This document shows, piece by piece, positions 7,516 through 15,800 of a DNA stretch of 40,950 nt (its first letter is position 1; the number at the start of each line of letters is the position of its first letter). A program made the translations under genes and the position numbers. The DNA is from Nitrospira sp. LK70 (GTDB lineage: Bacteria > Nitrospirota > Nitrospiria > Nitrospirales > Nitrospiraceae): NCBI GenBank assembly GCA_011090425.1, contig PHGD01000026.1:1-40950 (forward strand). Direction: 5' to 3'. The notes beneath the pieces are model-generated. The model searched no databases and was not told the DNA's origin. It saw only the letters and a list, made by a program, of their open reading frames with translations.

Positions 7516-7543
7516 GGTGGAGTCAGCTCAGGGTGACTCCACC
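7516..7543. terminator. Bidirectional hairpin between atpF and larE
   Basis: Perfect 10-bp stem, GGTGGAGTCA at 7516-7525 pairing with TGACTCCACC at 7534-7543, 8-nt loop. It lies between convergent genes and includes the larE stop codon. There is no U-tract on either side, so it may act as an mRNA 3'-end stabiliser or a weak terminator. Confidence 0.6.
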
Positions 7544-8332
7544 CGGCCGATATCCTTCCAAATCCACCGTCACGAATTTAAACCCCAGGGCTTTCAGCCT
7601 CGTGCTGATCTCTGCACACCGATCTGATTGCATGAGCCGAGGAAGTTCGTCCTGTGCCAATTCAACCCGCGCGATCTCACCGTGATCTCGTACTCGAAAA
7701 TGACGGAATCCCTCACGATGCAATACAACTTCGGCTTTTTCAACACGGTGCAATTTTTCCAGCGTGATCATGTTTCCACGTGGGATCCGTGACGAGAGAC
7801 AAGCCGCAGCCGGCTTATCCCAATTCGAAAGCCCTAGATCTTTGGCAAGAATACGGATGTCGGCCTTTGATAATTCAGCCTCCACAAGCGGACTGCGCAC
7901 GCCCCATTCCCGCGCAGCTTTGATGCCGGGGCGATCATCCCCCAGGTCGTCCAGATTGGTTCCGTCGACGACATATGCAGCAGCCGTGGATTGCCGCACA
8001 TTTCCAAGAAGTTGGTACAGGTCGGTCTTACAATGAAAACAACGATTCGCGTCATTCCTCACGAAGTCATCAATAGCCAGCTGATCCGTCTGTACGGTTT
8101 CATGGCGGGCACCGATCTCCTGGGCGACCCGCTCGGCAGCTTCCAACTCAAGAGATGGAAACGTCGCTGAGATGGCCGTGATGCCGACCGCCTGCTCGTG
8201 GAGTTGGTCGTGCGCGACTTTAAGCACGAACGTGCTGTCGATTCCACCGGAATAGGCCACCACGACCGAGCCCATCTCCGTCATGAGCGTTCGGAGACGA
8301 TCGAGCTTCTGCTGGAGAAGGAACGGTTGCAT
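7523..8332 (-). CDS. larE: ATP-dependent sacrificial sulfur transferase LarE
   Basis: LarE adenylates the carboxyl groups of pyridinium-3,5-biscarboxylate mononucleotide and donates sulfur during synthesis of the nickel-pincer nucleotide cofactor of lactate racemase-type enzymes. The 269-residue protein has the PP-loop SGGIDS (28-33), CFHCKTDLY (98-106), VVDGTNLDDLGDDRPG and KPAAACLSSRIPRG. Cys178 in the last motif matches the sulfur-donating cysteine of characterised LarE; C98/C101 resemble the extra cysteines of LarE types proposed to use an iron-sulfur cluster. It begins 20 nt after the M16 gene and ends the rlmN operon. No larA, larB or larC is in the window. Confidence 0.9.
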   Translation of the reverse strand: MQPFLLQQKLDRLRTLMTEMGSVVVAYSGGIDSTFVLKVAHDQLHEQAVGITAISATFPSLELEAAERVAQEIGARHETVQTDQLAIDDFVRNDANRCFHCKTDLYQLLGNVRQSTAAAYVVDGTNLDDLGDDRPGIKAAREWGVRSPLVEAELSKADIRILAKDLGLSNWDKPAAACLSSRIPRGNMITLEKLHRVEKAEVVLHREGFRHFRVRDHGEIARVELAQDELPRLMQSDRCAEISTRLKALGFKFVTVDLEGYRPGGVTLS

Positions 8333-8352
8333 ATGGTGCGCTGTCCGCGGGA

Positions 8353-9741
8353 CTAGTGGTGAACTTTCGCCTTCGCGATATTGCCGACCACGACGAGCGC
8401 GTAGTGTTGGGGATCCAGGTGCTGTTTCGCCACGCGCTGCACATCCTCTTTAGTCACTCGCTCGATCCATTTCGGGTACTGACTGAAATAGTCGAACCCC
8501 AGCCCAAAAAACTCGACTTGCGCCAAGACTTTCGCCAGCTTCGTCGTGGAATCCAGTCGTAAGGGGAAGCTGCCCATCAAAAATGCTTTAGCATCGGCCA
8601 ACTCCTGATCGCTGACCGGGGCCTCTCGGATCGTTCTCACTTCAGCCAGGACGCCGTTGATGGCCTGGTTAGTGGTTTCGGTACGGGTCTGAAGATTGAT
8701 CCAGAAAGAACCCGGCATCAATCGAGCATCGTAATGACTGCTAATGCCATAGGCAAGCCCTTGCTTGTCTCGAATGGTGTCCATGAGTCGGGATGAAAAT
8801 CCTCCGGCCCCCAATACATGGTTCATGACGGTGACGGCATAAAAGTCCGGGTTGGTCCGGCTAATTCCAGGGTGACCTATCACAATGGTTGATTGTGTAA
8901 GATCCTTTTCGATGAGCTGCACGACCTTCTTGTCGATGACAGCCGGTTTCTTAACTGTTCTCGGCGGCAGCATCCCTTTTTTCCAGGATCCAAAATGTGC
9001 CTGGACGAGCGCCGTCGCTTGTTCCACCGTGATGTCGCCGACGATGGTGAGGATGACTTGGTTAGGTAGATACTCTTTGGCGTAGAAAGCCTGCACATCG
9101 GCCAAGGTGATCTTGCCCAACGTGTCCTCCGTCCCGTTCACAGGCCAACGATAGGGATGATTCTGAAAGACCAACTGATTGAAGGCCTTCATGGCGACAT
9201 GGCCAGGATCGTCATTATCACTGGTAATTTCACCAAGGATCTGGGCTCGGACTCGCTCAAACTCTTGTTTGGGAAAGGCGGGGTGCTGAAGAATATCGGC
9301 AAGGAGAGTGAACCCGAGATCGATGTCCTTCTTCAGTATGCGCGCCGACGCAGTCGTGAAATCTTCGTCTGCCTCGGCTCCCAACGAACCTCCGACAAAG
9401 TCGATCTGTTCGGCCAGCTGTTTGGAGGATCTGCTTGTGGTGCCTTCATCGAGGAGGCCGGCGACTAAATTCGCAACACCGGCCTTTTCCGGAGGGTCTT
9501 GCGCTGAGCCGACCTTGATGAGGGCATGGATTTCAACGATGGGGAGGAAATGTTGTTCCAGCACAAGAACGGTCATCCCATTCGGTGTGGTGAATCTCGT
9601 GGGCGAAATGTCAGCAGCATCGGCCGGCCTCGCGGCGCACAGCGCGCATAGGACCAGTGCCACCATGCCGGTGGCCGGCCACCGGCGAACGGATCGAGGC
9701 GCGGGAGAAGGTTGTCTGTGGGCTCTCGGTTCGGTGACCAT
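8353..9741 (-). CDS. M16-family zinc-peptidase homologue lacking the catalytic motif
   Basis: The 462-residue periplasmic protein has a signal peptide (MVALVLCALCAARPADA) and the duplicated M16 fold, with GMTVLVLEQHFLPIVEIHAL and VGGSLGAEADED in the first half and TIRDKQGLAYGISSHYDARL in the second. At the place of the zinc-binding HxxEH it reads AGVANLVAGLLDEGT, so it cannot bind zinc in the usual way. The gene immediately upstream encodes an M16 protein with an intact HxxEH. The pair therefore resembles active/inactive heterodimers such as mitochondrial processing peptidase. The start is 4 nt after that gene's stop; an ATG at 9762 overlapping it is an alternative. Confidence 0.88.
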   Translation of the reverse strand: MVTEPRAHRQPSPAPRSVRRWPATGMVALVLCALCAARPADAADISPTRFTTPNGMTVLVLEQHFLPIVEIHALIKVGSAQDPPEKAGVANLVAGLLDEGTTSRSSKQLAEQIDFVGGSLGAEADEDFTTASARILKKDIDLGFTLLADILQHPAFPKQEFERVRAQILGEITSDNDDPGHVAMKAFNQLVFQNHPYRWPVNGTEDTLGKITLADVQAFYAKEYLPNQVILTIVGDITVEQATALVQAHFGSWKKGMLPPRTVKKPAVIDKKVVQLIEKDLTQSTIVIGHPGISRTNPDFYAVTVMNHVLGAGGFSSRLMDTIRDKQGLAYGISSHYDARLMPGSFWINLQTRTETTNQAINGVLAEVRTIREAPVSDQELADAKAFLMGSFPLRLDSTTKLAKVLAQVEFFGLGFDYFSQYPKWIERVTKEDVQRVAKQHLDPQHYALVVVGNIAKAKVHH

Positions 9742-9745
9742 GATG

Positions 9746-11146
9746 CTATGATTTCCCGTCATGCCCGGCCGTGGGCGTTGAATCAGGGGAGGGAGGGGGC
9801 AAAGGAATGAGAATTCCGACGGTCCGATTGTCCGGGGTAAGATATTGCTTTGCGACACGCTGGATGTCTTTTGCCGTAACTGCACGGATGCGTTCAACGA
9901 ATTGATCGATCCGGCGCCAGCCGGCGCCGACGGATTCCGCCTGCCCGATCAACATAGCATGGCGAAAATTCGAATCCTGATCAAAGATGCGCGCTGCCTC
10001 AACTTGGTTCTTAGCCCGCTGAAGCTCCTGCTCGGACGGCGGCTCATTCTGGAGCCTCACGATCTCTCGCTGGATGGCTTCTTCGACCCCTTCGACCTTC
10101 GCGCTGGGATTCACCAATGAGTAGAAATAAAACAGGCCGGGATCAGTTTGCAGCACGCTATACTCGGCGCCGACGGCCAATGAATTCTTCTGCTCGTAGA
10201 CCAAGCTCTGGTAGAGACGGGAGCTTTTTCCGTGTGACAGGATCGACTCGAGAATGTCGAGTGCATACGAGTCCTCGTTCGAATAGTTGGGTACACGAAA
10301 CCCCATCATGACAAACGGTACCTGGGCTTCGCGCTTCAAGAGAAAGCGGCGTTCCCCTCGTTGTTCCGGTTCCGGCGGCAGGGCTTGCTTGGGTGCGGGA
10401 CCTCTGGGAATCGGCTCAAACAGCCGTTTGATCGTCGGAAGGAGGGCCTCGGCCTTGATATCACCCACGATTACGAGAGTCGCGTTGTTGGGGGAGTAAA
10501 AGGTGTCGTAGTGGCGTTGCAAGTCTTCGAGGGACATCGCATCGAGATCGGCGAACCATCCGATGACGGGCCAATGGTAAGGATGGCTGAAGAAGGCCTG
10601 GGCAAACAGCGCTTCAACCAGCGCACCCTGCGGGTCATCCTCGGATCTGAGGCGACGTTCTTCTTTCACGACGTCGCGCTCGGTCTGAAATTCGTTGTGA
10701 TCCAGAATGAGGCCCTGCATCCGATCGGCTTCCAGTTCGAGGACCAATCCGACACGATCCGCCGCCACATTCTCAAAATAGGCGGTAAAGTCTTGTCCGG
10801 TAAATGCGTTGTCGATTCCGCCGTTCTTTCTGACGATCCGGGAGAACGAGCCTTTCGGATAGCGTGCCGTACCCTTGAACATCATGTGCTCGAGCATGTG
10901 TGAAAGTCCGGCTCGTCCCATGACTTCGTTTCGCGAACCGACTTTGTACCACACCTGCACCGTGGCGACCGGAGCCTTGGGAACCTCGACCAGCAGGACT
11001 TTCATGCCGTTTGCGAGGGTGTACTCGCTCGGCTCTGCTCCCAGCGAGACCGAGACGGAACCAACGACGAGAAGTGTCGTCAGGATGTGGATGTGCCAAT
11101 GAGACTGCATAGTCCGCATGATCATGATGAAGATCGAACTCGTCAT
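9746..11146 (-). CDS. M16-family zinc metallopeptidase (active subunit)
   Basis: Exported zinc peptidase of the insulinase/pitrilysin family, 466 residues. It has a signal peptide (LTTLLVVGSVSVSLGA), then the inverted zinc motif HMLEH at residues 83-87 inside AGLSHMLEHMMFKGT, with the third ligand expected in DVVKEERRLRSEDDP about 75 residues later. The C-terminal half carries the conserved ILSHGKSSRLYQSLVYEQ. Substrates are unknown; such exported M16 proteins degrade peptides or process envelope proteins. The start lies 1 nt after the rlmN stop (TAGCATG); ATG at 11110, closer to the signal peptide, is a possible alternative. Confidence 0.92.
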   Translation of the reverse strand: MTSSIFIMIMRTMQSHWHIHILTTLLVVGSVSVSLGAEPSEYTLANGMKVLLVEVPKAPVATVQVWYKVGSRNEVMGRAGLSHMLEHMMFKGTARYPKGSFSRIVRKNGGIDNAFTGQDFTAYFENVAADRVGLVLELEADRMQGLILDHNEFQTERDVVKEERRLRSEDDPQGALVEALFAQAFFSHPYHWPVIGWFADLDAMSLEDLQRHYDTFYSPNNATLVIVGDIKAEALLPTIKRLFEPIPRGPAPKQALPPEPEQRGERRFLLKREAQVPFVMMGFRVPNYSNEDSYALDILESILSHGKSSRLYQSLVYEQKNSLAVGAEYSVLQTDPGLFYFYSLVNPSAKVEGVEEAIQREIVRLQNEPPSEQELQRAKNQVEAARIFDQDSNFRHAMLIGQAESVGAGWRRIDQFVERIRAVTAKDIQRVAKQYLTPDNRTVGILIPLPPPSPDSTPTAGHDGKS

Positions 11147-11147
11147 G

Positions 11148-12227
11148 CTAGCAACGAGATTCGATAGGTGTCAAGGAAGGTCGGTTGCTGGAGAGTTCTC
11201 CAAGCTGTCCGCAGGCGCCGAGAACGTCCCGTCCTCGGCTCTTTCGAACAAACGCATCGAGGTCGGCGTCGCGGAGGATGGATTGAAACCGCAGAATCGC
11301 CTGTTCGGACGGGCGGTGAAAAGGGCTGCTCGGAAATTCATTGAACGGAATCAAATTGACCTTGCATCGCATGCCTCTCACCAGTTGCACCAGGCGGCGG
11401 GCATCAGCCGCACGATCGTTTACACCGGCGAGCAATACATATTCGAAGGTCAGCCGTTGGTGAGGGGCGAGCGGATAGCGGCGACAGGCTGCCAAGAGTG
11501 ATCTCAAGGAAGCGATTTCGCTGGCGGCGGGCATCAGGGCTCGACGCTGTTCTTCGGTGGTGGCATTGAGCGAGATGGCGAGGTTCACGCCGAGCGTCGC
11601 GACGTCCGTAAGGCGGGACGCCAACCCTGCCGTCGACACGGTCAGGCGTCTACGCGACCACCCAAGACCCCACACTTGGCTGGTCAACGCGGCCACGGCA
11701 GCCTTGAGACTGTCCAAATTGGCCAGAGGTTCTCCCATCCCCATGAACACGAGGTTCGTAATGTGTTCATCGGACCTCAGCACATCTTGCGCGGTGAGGA
11801 TCTGATCGATGATTTCGTGAAGCTTGAGGTTGCGTTTAAGCCCCATTCGCCCTGTCAGGCAGAAACCGCAATCCAACATACAGCCGACTTGAGTTGACAC
11901 ACAGAGCGTCAGCCGCTCTTCATCCGGGATCAGCACGGCTTCGATCGACATGCCGTCGTTGAGGGTCAACAGCAACTTGCGCGTTCCGTCCCTGGATGTC
12001 AGGACCTTGACATGGGGTGAACGTCCGATCATGGCCGATTGAGACAGCGTCATGCGATCATGCATAGGGAGATCGGTCATATCGGTGATGGTTCGTAGGC
12101 GTCGTTGATAGATCCAGCGCAAAATTTGCTGTGCGCGATAGTCCGGCCAGCGCTGCGCACGGACAAACTTCACCATCTGTGGTTCAGTGAGGCTCAGGAG
12201 CGTTGTCGCGGTAGCGTGAGGACTCAT
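11148..12227 (-). CDS. rlmN: Dual-specificity RNA methyltransferase RlmN
   Basis: Radical SAM enzyme that methylates C2 of adenosine 2503 in 23S rRNA and A37 in some tRNAs. The 359-residue protein has the N-terminal accessory domain (YRAQQILRWIYQRR), the [4Fe-4S] motif C116-x3-C120-x2-C123 (CMLDCGFC), NLVFMGMGEPLAN, the SAM-binding RRLTVSTAGLA, NLAISLNA, and the C-terminal conserved Cys in RGRDVLGACGQL. ATG 12227 is chosen because the 33 upstream in-frame codons are not conserved-looking. It heads the minus-strand operon rlmN-M16-M16-larE. Confidence 0.96.
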   Translation of the reverse strand: MSPHATATTLLSLTEPQMVKFVRAQRWPDYRAQQILRWIYQRRLRTITDMTDLPMHDRMTLSQSAMIGRSPHVKVLTSRDGTRKLLLTLNDGMSIEAVLIPDEERLTLCVSTQVGCMLDCGFCLTGRMGLKRNLKLHEIIDQILTAQDVLRSDEHITNLVFMGMGEPLANLDSLKAAVAALTSQVWGLGWSRRRLTVSTAGLASRLTDVATLGVNLAISLNATTEEQRRALMPAASEIASLRSLLAACRRYPLAPHQRLTFEYVLLAGVNDRAADARRLVQLVRGMRCKVNLIPFNEFPSSPFHRPSEQAILRFQSILRDADLDAFVRKSRGRDVLGACGQLGELSSNRPSLTPIESRC

Positions 12228-12342
12228 TGACAAGTCTGCAGCATCACATGTCAAAGCCCGAAGCCTATCATAGCTGAAGTCATACCGCCTATGGCCAGAC
12301 CCATCGGGTCCTGAAACTTCTTCCATTGCGGGCCGCTCTGTA

Positions 12343-12348
12343 TATAAT
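12343..12348 (+). promoter_or_regulatory. -10 box of the slt gene
   Basis: A perfect TATAAT lies 28 nt before ATG 12377. The -35 region is poor. The predicted start near 12355 argues against the in-frame ATG at 12347, which overlaps the -10 itself, and supports ATG 12377. Confidence 0.55.
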
Positions 12349-12376
12349 GAACAGGGGCGGGCATCGGCAGGCTGTC

Positions 12377-14680
12377 ATGAAAACCTGTAACAAGTGTCGT
12401 TCCATCAGTGGTTCCACGCTGGCGGTTGCATCCGTCCTGGCGCTCGTCCTCTGCTGTTTTCCGTCCAGCAATGGATATACGGCGCAAGTTGAGACGGCCG
12501 AACAATCGACGACCAATGGTTGTACGGCTGCGGAGGATTGTTTCGCGGCGGCAGCCTGGCCGAAGGAACGCCTGGGTCGTGCGTTGACGAAAGATCAAGT
12601 GGTAGCGCTCAAACTGGAACGCCTCCGCCAGGTCATGGAGGGATTTCCCGCCACGCAGTGGGCCAAACGTGCCGGACTGCTGTCCGGGGTGATCTTGATC
12701 GATCGAAATCCCGCAGGTGCTCTGCCATACCTTCGTGCAGCCCAGCGGGACTTTCTCGTACTCGATGATTATATTCGCTTCTGGATCGGAGAGGCTTTGC
12801 TGCGCGTAGGGGATGCCAAGGAGGCGGCCGGCATGTTTGAAGGTGTCTCGCAAGCGGTCCCCGATTCCAATCTTCTCAATCAGGTGGCGCTCCGTGCCGG
12901 AGAAGCGTGGTATCAGGCATCCAGTTGTCCCGAGGCTGTGTCCTGGTTCGTCAAAGCCGTCAATGTCAATGATAAGGACGTGCAGATCTCTCAGGCTTGG
13001 TTGCGGCTGGCGTCTTGTTATCTTCGAGAGAATCAATTGACGGAAGGACGAGAAACGCTCAAGCAGCTTTGGACGAAGTTTCCGCAGACAAAGGAAGCCA
13101 AGGAAGCTGAGACTCTGCTCAGGAGCAATATCGGCGGTGTGCCGTGGACTGTGACGCCCGACATGCATTATGAGCGTGCCCAGGCTTTCTTAGGACAATC
13201 GCTCCACGCGGAGGCAATCGAGGAGCTGAAAAAGTTCTTGGCGCAAGACCCGTCCTCTCCACAGCGCATGGATGCCAAACTCAAACTGGGAATCGCCCAG
13301 GTTCGGTTGAAGCTGTACGATCAGGCCCGCGACACCTTTCATGCCCTGACTGCTGAACAAGGACCTCGGGCGGATGAAGCAACCGTATGGCTCGCGAGGG
13401 TCTATCTCAGACAGGGACTCGGGGAAAAGTTATTGGATCTCTGCCGAACGCTCTCGAAGCGAACGATGACTCCGGAACAGAAAGGGCAGATCAATGCATT
13501 TGTCGGGACCTGGTTGGAAGATGAGGCGCGGTTCGATGAAGCGATCGCAAGGTATCGACAGGTGTCCAAGTTCGGAGAGCCGGCTTCTCAACGAGCGGAA
13601 GCCTACTGGCGGGAAGGGTGGGTGCTTTACCGAACGGCTCGTTATCGGGAGGCCATCACCGTGTGGCAGCAGATCGTCGATCAGAAGGACAGCGACTTTG
13701 AACCCCAGGCGCTCTACTGGATTGCCCGTTCCTACGGCCAAGTGGAAGAAGCAAAGTCAAAAGAGGCGTTCGCACTGCTCTGTCAGCGCTTTCCGTACAC
13801 CTATTACTGCCAGTTGGCGCGCGAACACACAGACCTGTCGGTTGCCGGTCAGACGAAACGGGAAGGTCCCGTCGTCGCTGCCTCGTCTGCTCAACCTGTT
13901 CCCGAGATACCCTCAACATCGGTTCAGGACGATCAGACGAGTCGTCGCATGCAGATCGAGCTACAGCCGGCGTACAGACGGGCGGTGGAACTCAAGACAC
14001 TCGGTCTCGATCACGATGCCGCCAGAGAGCTCAGCGCGCTGACAGATCGGTATAGTCGTGATCCCGAGGTGTTGGCGGCGTTATCGATGATGTTGAACGA
14101 GGTGGGTGCCTATCATCATGCCCTGCGCCTGGTTCGCTCTCGATTCCGTGAGAAGTTGGAGCGAACCGGCGGAACGGTCGCAGATGGACTTTGGAATGTG
14201 GCCTATCCAACAGGATTGATTCCCACGATTAAAATGTCGGGAGCCAACGGGGTGGATCCGTTTCTGGTTGCCGCGATCATTCGGGAAGAAAGTCAATATG
14301 ATTGGAGGGCCGTCTCGCGTGTCGGGGCAATCGGATTGATGCAGGTCATGCCTGCCACCGCCAACGCCGTGGCTCAACAGCACCGACTTCCAAGCCTATC
14401 CCGAGAAGATTTGTTCGATCAAGAGATCAATATTCGAATCGGGACCCGGTATGCAGAGCAACTGTTAAAGCAGTTTGCCGGGAATGTGGTGCAGACGATC
14501 GCCGCGTACAATGCCGGCCCGATCGTTGTAGAGACCTGGGCGGCGGCCTATCGGGGACGGAGCGAGGATGAATTCGTCGAGTTGATCCAGTATCAGGAGA
14601 CCAGGCAATACGTCAAACGCGTACTGCGTAGCTACAAAGAATACCTGCGCCTAGCAGGGGATTCAAAGGCCTTTTCTTGA
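12377..14680 (+). CDS. slt: Soluble lytic transglycosylase, Slt70-like with TPR-type superhelix
   Basis: Periplasmic exo-type transglycosylase acting on peptidoglycan. The 767-residue protein has a signal sequence (LAVASVLALVLCCFPSSNG) and a long alpha-superhelical region (about residues 60-560) with TPR-like repeats such as ALYWIARSYGQ. A C-terminal SLT domain (about 615-767) follows. The catalytic Glu is about E638 in REESQYDW, followed by SRVGAIGLMQVMPATA and TIAAYNAGP. The Slt70 architecture and length agree with the family. It is divergent from rlmN with a 149-bp gap. The promoter of the downstream zapBA genes overlaps its stop codon. Confidence 0.93.
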   Translation: MKTCNKCRSISGSTLAVASVLALVLCCFPSSNGYTAQVETAEQSTTNGCTAAEDCFAAAAWPKERLGRALTKDQVVALKLERLRQVMEGFPATQWAKRAGLLSGVILIDRNPAGALPYLRAAQRDFLVLDDYIRFWIGEALLRVGDAKEAAGMFEGVSQAVPDSNLLNQVALRAGEAWYQASSCPEAVSWFVKAVNVNDKDVQISQAWLRLASCYLRENQLTEGRETLKQLWTKFPQTKEAKEAETLLRSNIGGVPWTVTPDMHYERAQAFLGQSLHAEAIEELKKFLAQDPSSPQRMDAKLKLGIAQVRLKLYDQARDTFHALTAEQGPRADEATVWLARVYLRQGLGEKLLDLCRTLSKRTMTPEQKGQINAFVGTWLEDEARFDEAIARYRQVSKFGEPASQRAEAYWREGWVLYRTARYREAITVWQQIVDQKDSDFEPQALYWIARSYGQVEEAKSKEAFALLCQRFPYTYYCQLAREHTDLSVAGQTKREGPVVAASSAQPVPEIPSTSVQDDQTSRRMQIELQPAYRRAVELKTLGLDHDAARELSALTDRYSRDPEVLAALSMMLNEVGAYHHALRLVRSRFREKLERTGGTVADGLWNVAYPTGLIPTIKMSGANGVDPFLVAAIIREESQYDWRAVSRVGAIGLMQVMPATANAVAQQHRLPSLSREDLFDQEINIRIGTRYAEQLLKQFAGNVVQTIAAYNAGPIVVETWAAAYRGRSEDEFVELIQYQETRQYVKRVLRSYKEYLRLAGDSKAFS

Positions 14681-14705
14681 CAAGCTCTTGTGGAGTTCTT
14701 ATAGT
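14677..14705 (+). promoter_or_regulatory. Strong sigma-70-type promoter of zapB-zapA
   Basis: TTGACA at 14677-14682, exactly 17 nt, TATAGT at 14700-14705, 42 bp before the zapB-like ATG. The -35 overlaps the slt stop codon. This is the best canonical promoter in the window. Confidence 0.75.
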
Positions 14706-14746
14706 GCGCCAAAATACGTAGGCGCAATAACGAAGAGGGGTTGATT

Positions 14747-15001
14747 ATGTCCTTGGATCGACTTGATGCATTGGAAACCCGGATTCGTGACTTGGTGAAG
14801 CTTGTTCAAGAGCTCAAACGAGGGAATGCGCTCTTGGAGGAGGAGCTCAAGGCGGCGCGCCAGCGGCTGGCTGCCCAGGATGATATGAACCGCAAATGGG
14901 AAAAGGAACGAATCGACATCAAGGTGCGAATCGAAAAGGTCATGAATGAGATGGAGCTGCTGGAGTGTGCCGAAGACCCTAAGGAGGTGGCCATTGACTA
15001 A
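14747..15001 (+). CDS. zapB: ZapB-like cell-division coiled-coil protein
   Basis: The 84-residue protein is almost entirely heptad-patterned coiled coil (LDALETRIRDLVKLVQELKR, then LLEEELKAARQRLAAQDD). That matches ZapB/YiiU-type proteins, which bundle and link the Z-ring through ZapA. The assignment rests on coiled-coil character plus its place directly before zapA; primary sequence is weakly conserved in this family. ATG 14747 has a GAAGAGGGG ribosome site; an in-frame TTG at 14741 is less likely. Its 3' end overlaps the zapA start by 8 nt, implying translational coupling. Confidence 0.75.
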   Translation: MSLDRLDALETRIRDLVKLVQELKRGNALLEEELKAARQRLAAQDDMNRKWEKERIDIKVRIEKVMNEMELLECAEDPKEVAID

Positions 15002-15290
15002 GACCATTGATGTAGAAATTTATGGCCAACGATATGCGATCACGGGAGATGGCGATGATGCCTATATCCGACGCCTGGCCCATTTCGTCGACGATCATAT
15101 GAAACATCTGGCGGAAGGGATGAAGACGACGACCCCATCGAAGTTGGCGGTGTTGACGGCGATCAATCTTGCTCATCAGTTGTTTGAGTCTGAGAAAAAG
15201 AGGGTCCAAGGGGAGGCCGATGTCGAACGGCGGATGGTCACGTTGATGCAATCTATCGATGAGCAGATGCCGGCCGCGCTCTTTCGATAA
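14994..15290 (+). CDS. zapA: Cell division protein ZapA
   Basis: Cytoplasmic FtsZ-associated protein that bundles Z-ring filaments. The 98-residue product has the ZapA pattern: N-terminal beta segment TIDVEIYGQRYAITG, then DDAYIRRLAHFVDDHMK, KLAVLTAINLAHQLFE, and a C-terminal coiled coil. The start is a TTG at 14994, placed 4-5 nt after a perfect AAGGAGGTG and inside the end of zapB. The in-frame ATG at 14946 would add unconserved residues and lacks a ribosome site. It ends before a 510-bp non-coding region. Confidence 0.9.
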   Translation: MTKTIDVEIYGQRYAITGDGDDAYIRRLAHFVDDHMKHLAEGMKTTTPSKLAVLTAINLAHQLFESEKKRVQGEADVERRMVTLMQSIDEQMPAALFR

Positions 15291-15800
15291 GGTGACGCAC
15301 CTTGCTTTCAAAGAGTCCCTTTGTTATCATGCAGATGTGTGAGTGTGTGGATGGATGGGAAAGGATAAACTCCTAGGATCGTTGACTTGTTGGAAACGAA
15401 ACAAAGTGAGAACAAGAGAGAACGTTTGACTCATGGGGTACGAAGAGTTGGTTCGGTGGATACTCATAGTGCGGATCGTGCTCATTCAAGGGTTTCTATG
15501 TGCCAGGCGACGACCTGATGCCTCGTATGAGGATGTCCGACAACGACCATCCGGACGTCATGAGTATTTACCACCGGTACCTGTTTCAATAACTGATTCC
15601 CTCCGGCGACTGACAGGTGGAAACCGACAGTCGGGGAGAGCAGTGTACCCTGACGATCTCTTGTGTTTCCAAGCAATACGATTCGCGGTCTCCTGAGTCC
15701 CTCCATCTTCACCCTACATCTTGTTCGTGCCTACTAACTCGATCTGTGACTAGGCGCCAGGAGCGGCTTGAGCTGACCCGGAACCTTTCAAGAGAAGGGG
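15291..15800 (+). ncRNA. Long zapA-rny spacer with a structured RNA candidate (6S RNA position)
   Basis: No convincing protein gene is seen in these 510 bp. In many bacteria the 6S RNA gene (ssrS) lies just after zapA, which motivates the call. Two structures are visible. GATGTCCG (15532-15539) pairs with CGGACGTC (15552-15559). A longer hairpin spans 15576-15649: GGTAC/GTACC outside, CTG/CAG, CTCC (15601-15604)/GGAG (15635-15638), and CGACTG (15607-15612)/CAGTCG (15628-15633). TTGACT boxes occur at 15382 and 15426 without good -10 partners. I cannot confirm the 6S fold or its ends; the hairpins may be another RNA or the rny leader. Confidence 0.35.

Noticed and set aside
12251..13168. Minus-strand 305-codon frame
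   Set aside because: Lies fully opposite the slt gene, has no protein-family motifs and no ribosome site; it is a shadow of GC-rich coding sequence.
15482..15712. Minus-strand 76-codon frame in the zapA-rny spacer
   Set aside because: It coincides with the structured hairpins and has no ribosome site or recognisable pattern; RNA structure explains the region better.
15291..15800. tRNA gene in the zapA-rny spacer
   Set aside because: No GGTTCGAATCC-like T-arm or cloverleaf could be found.
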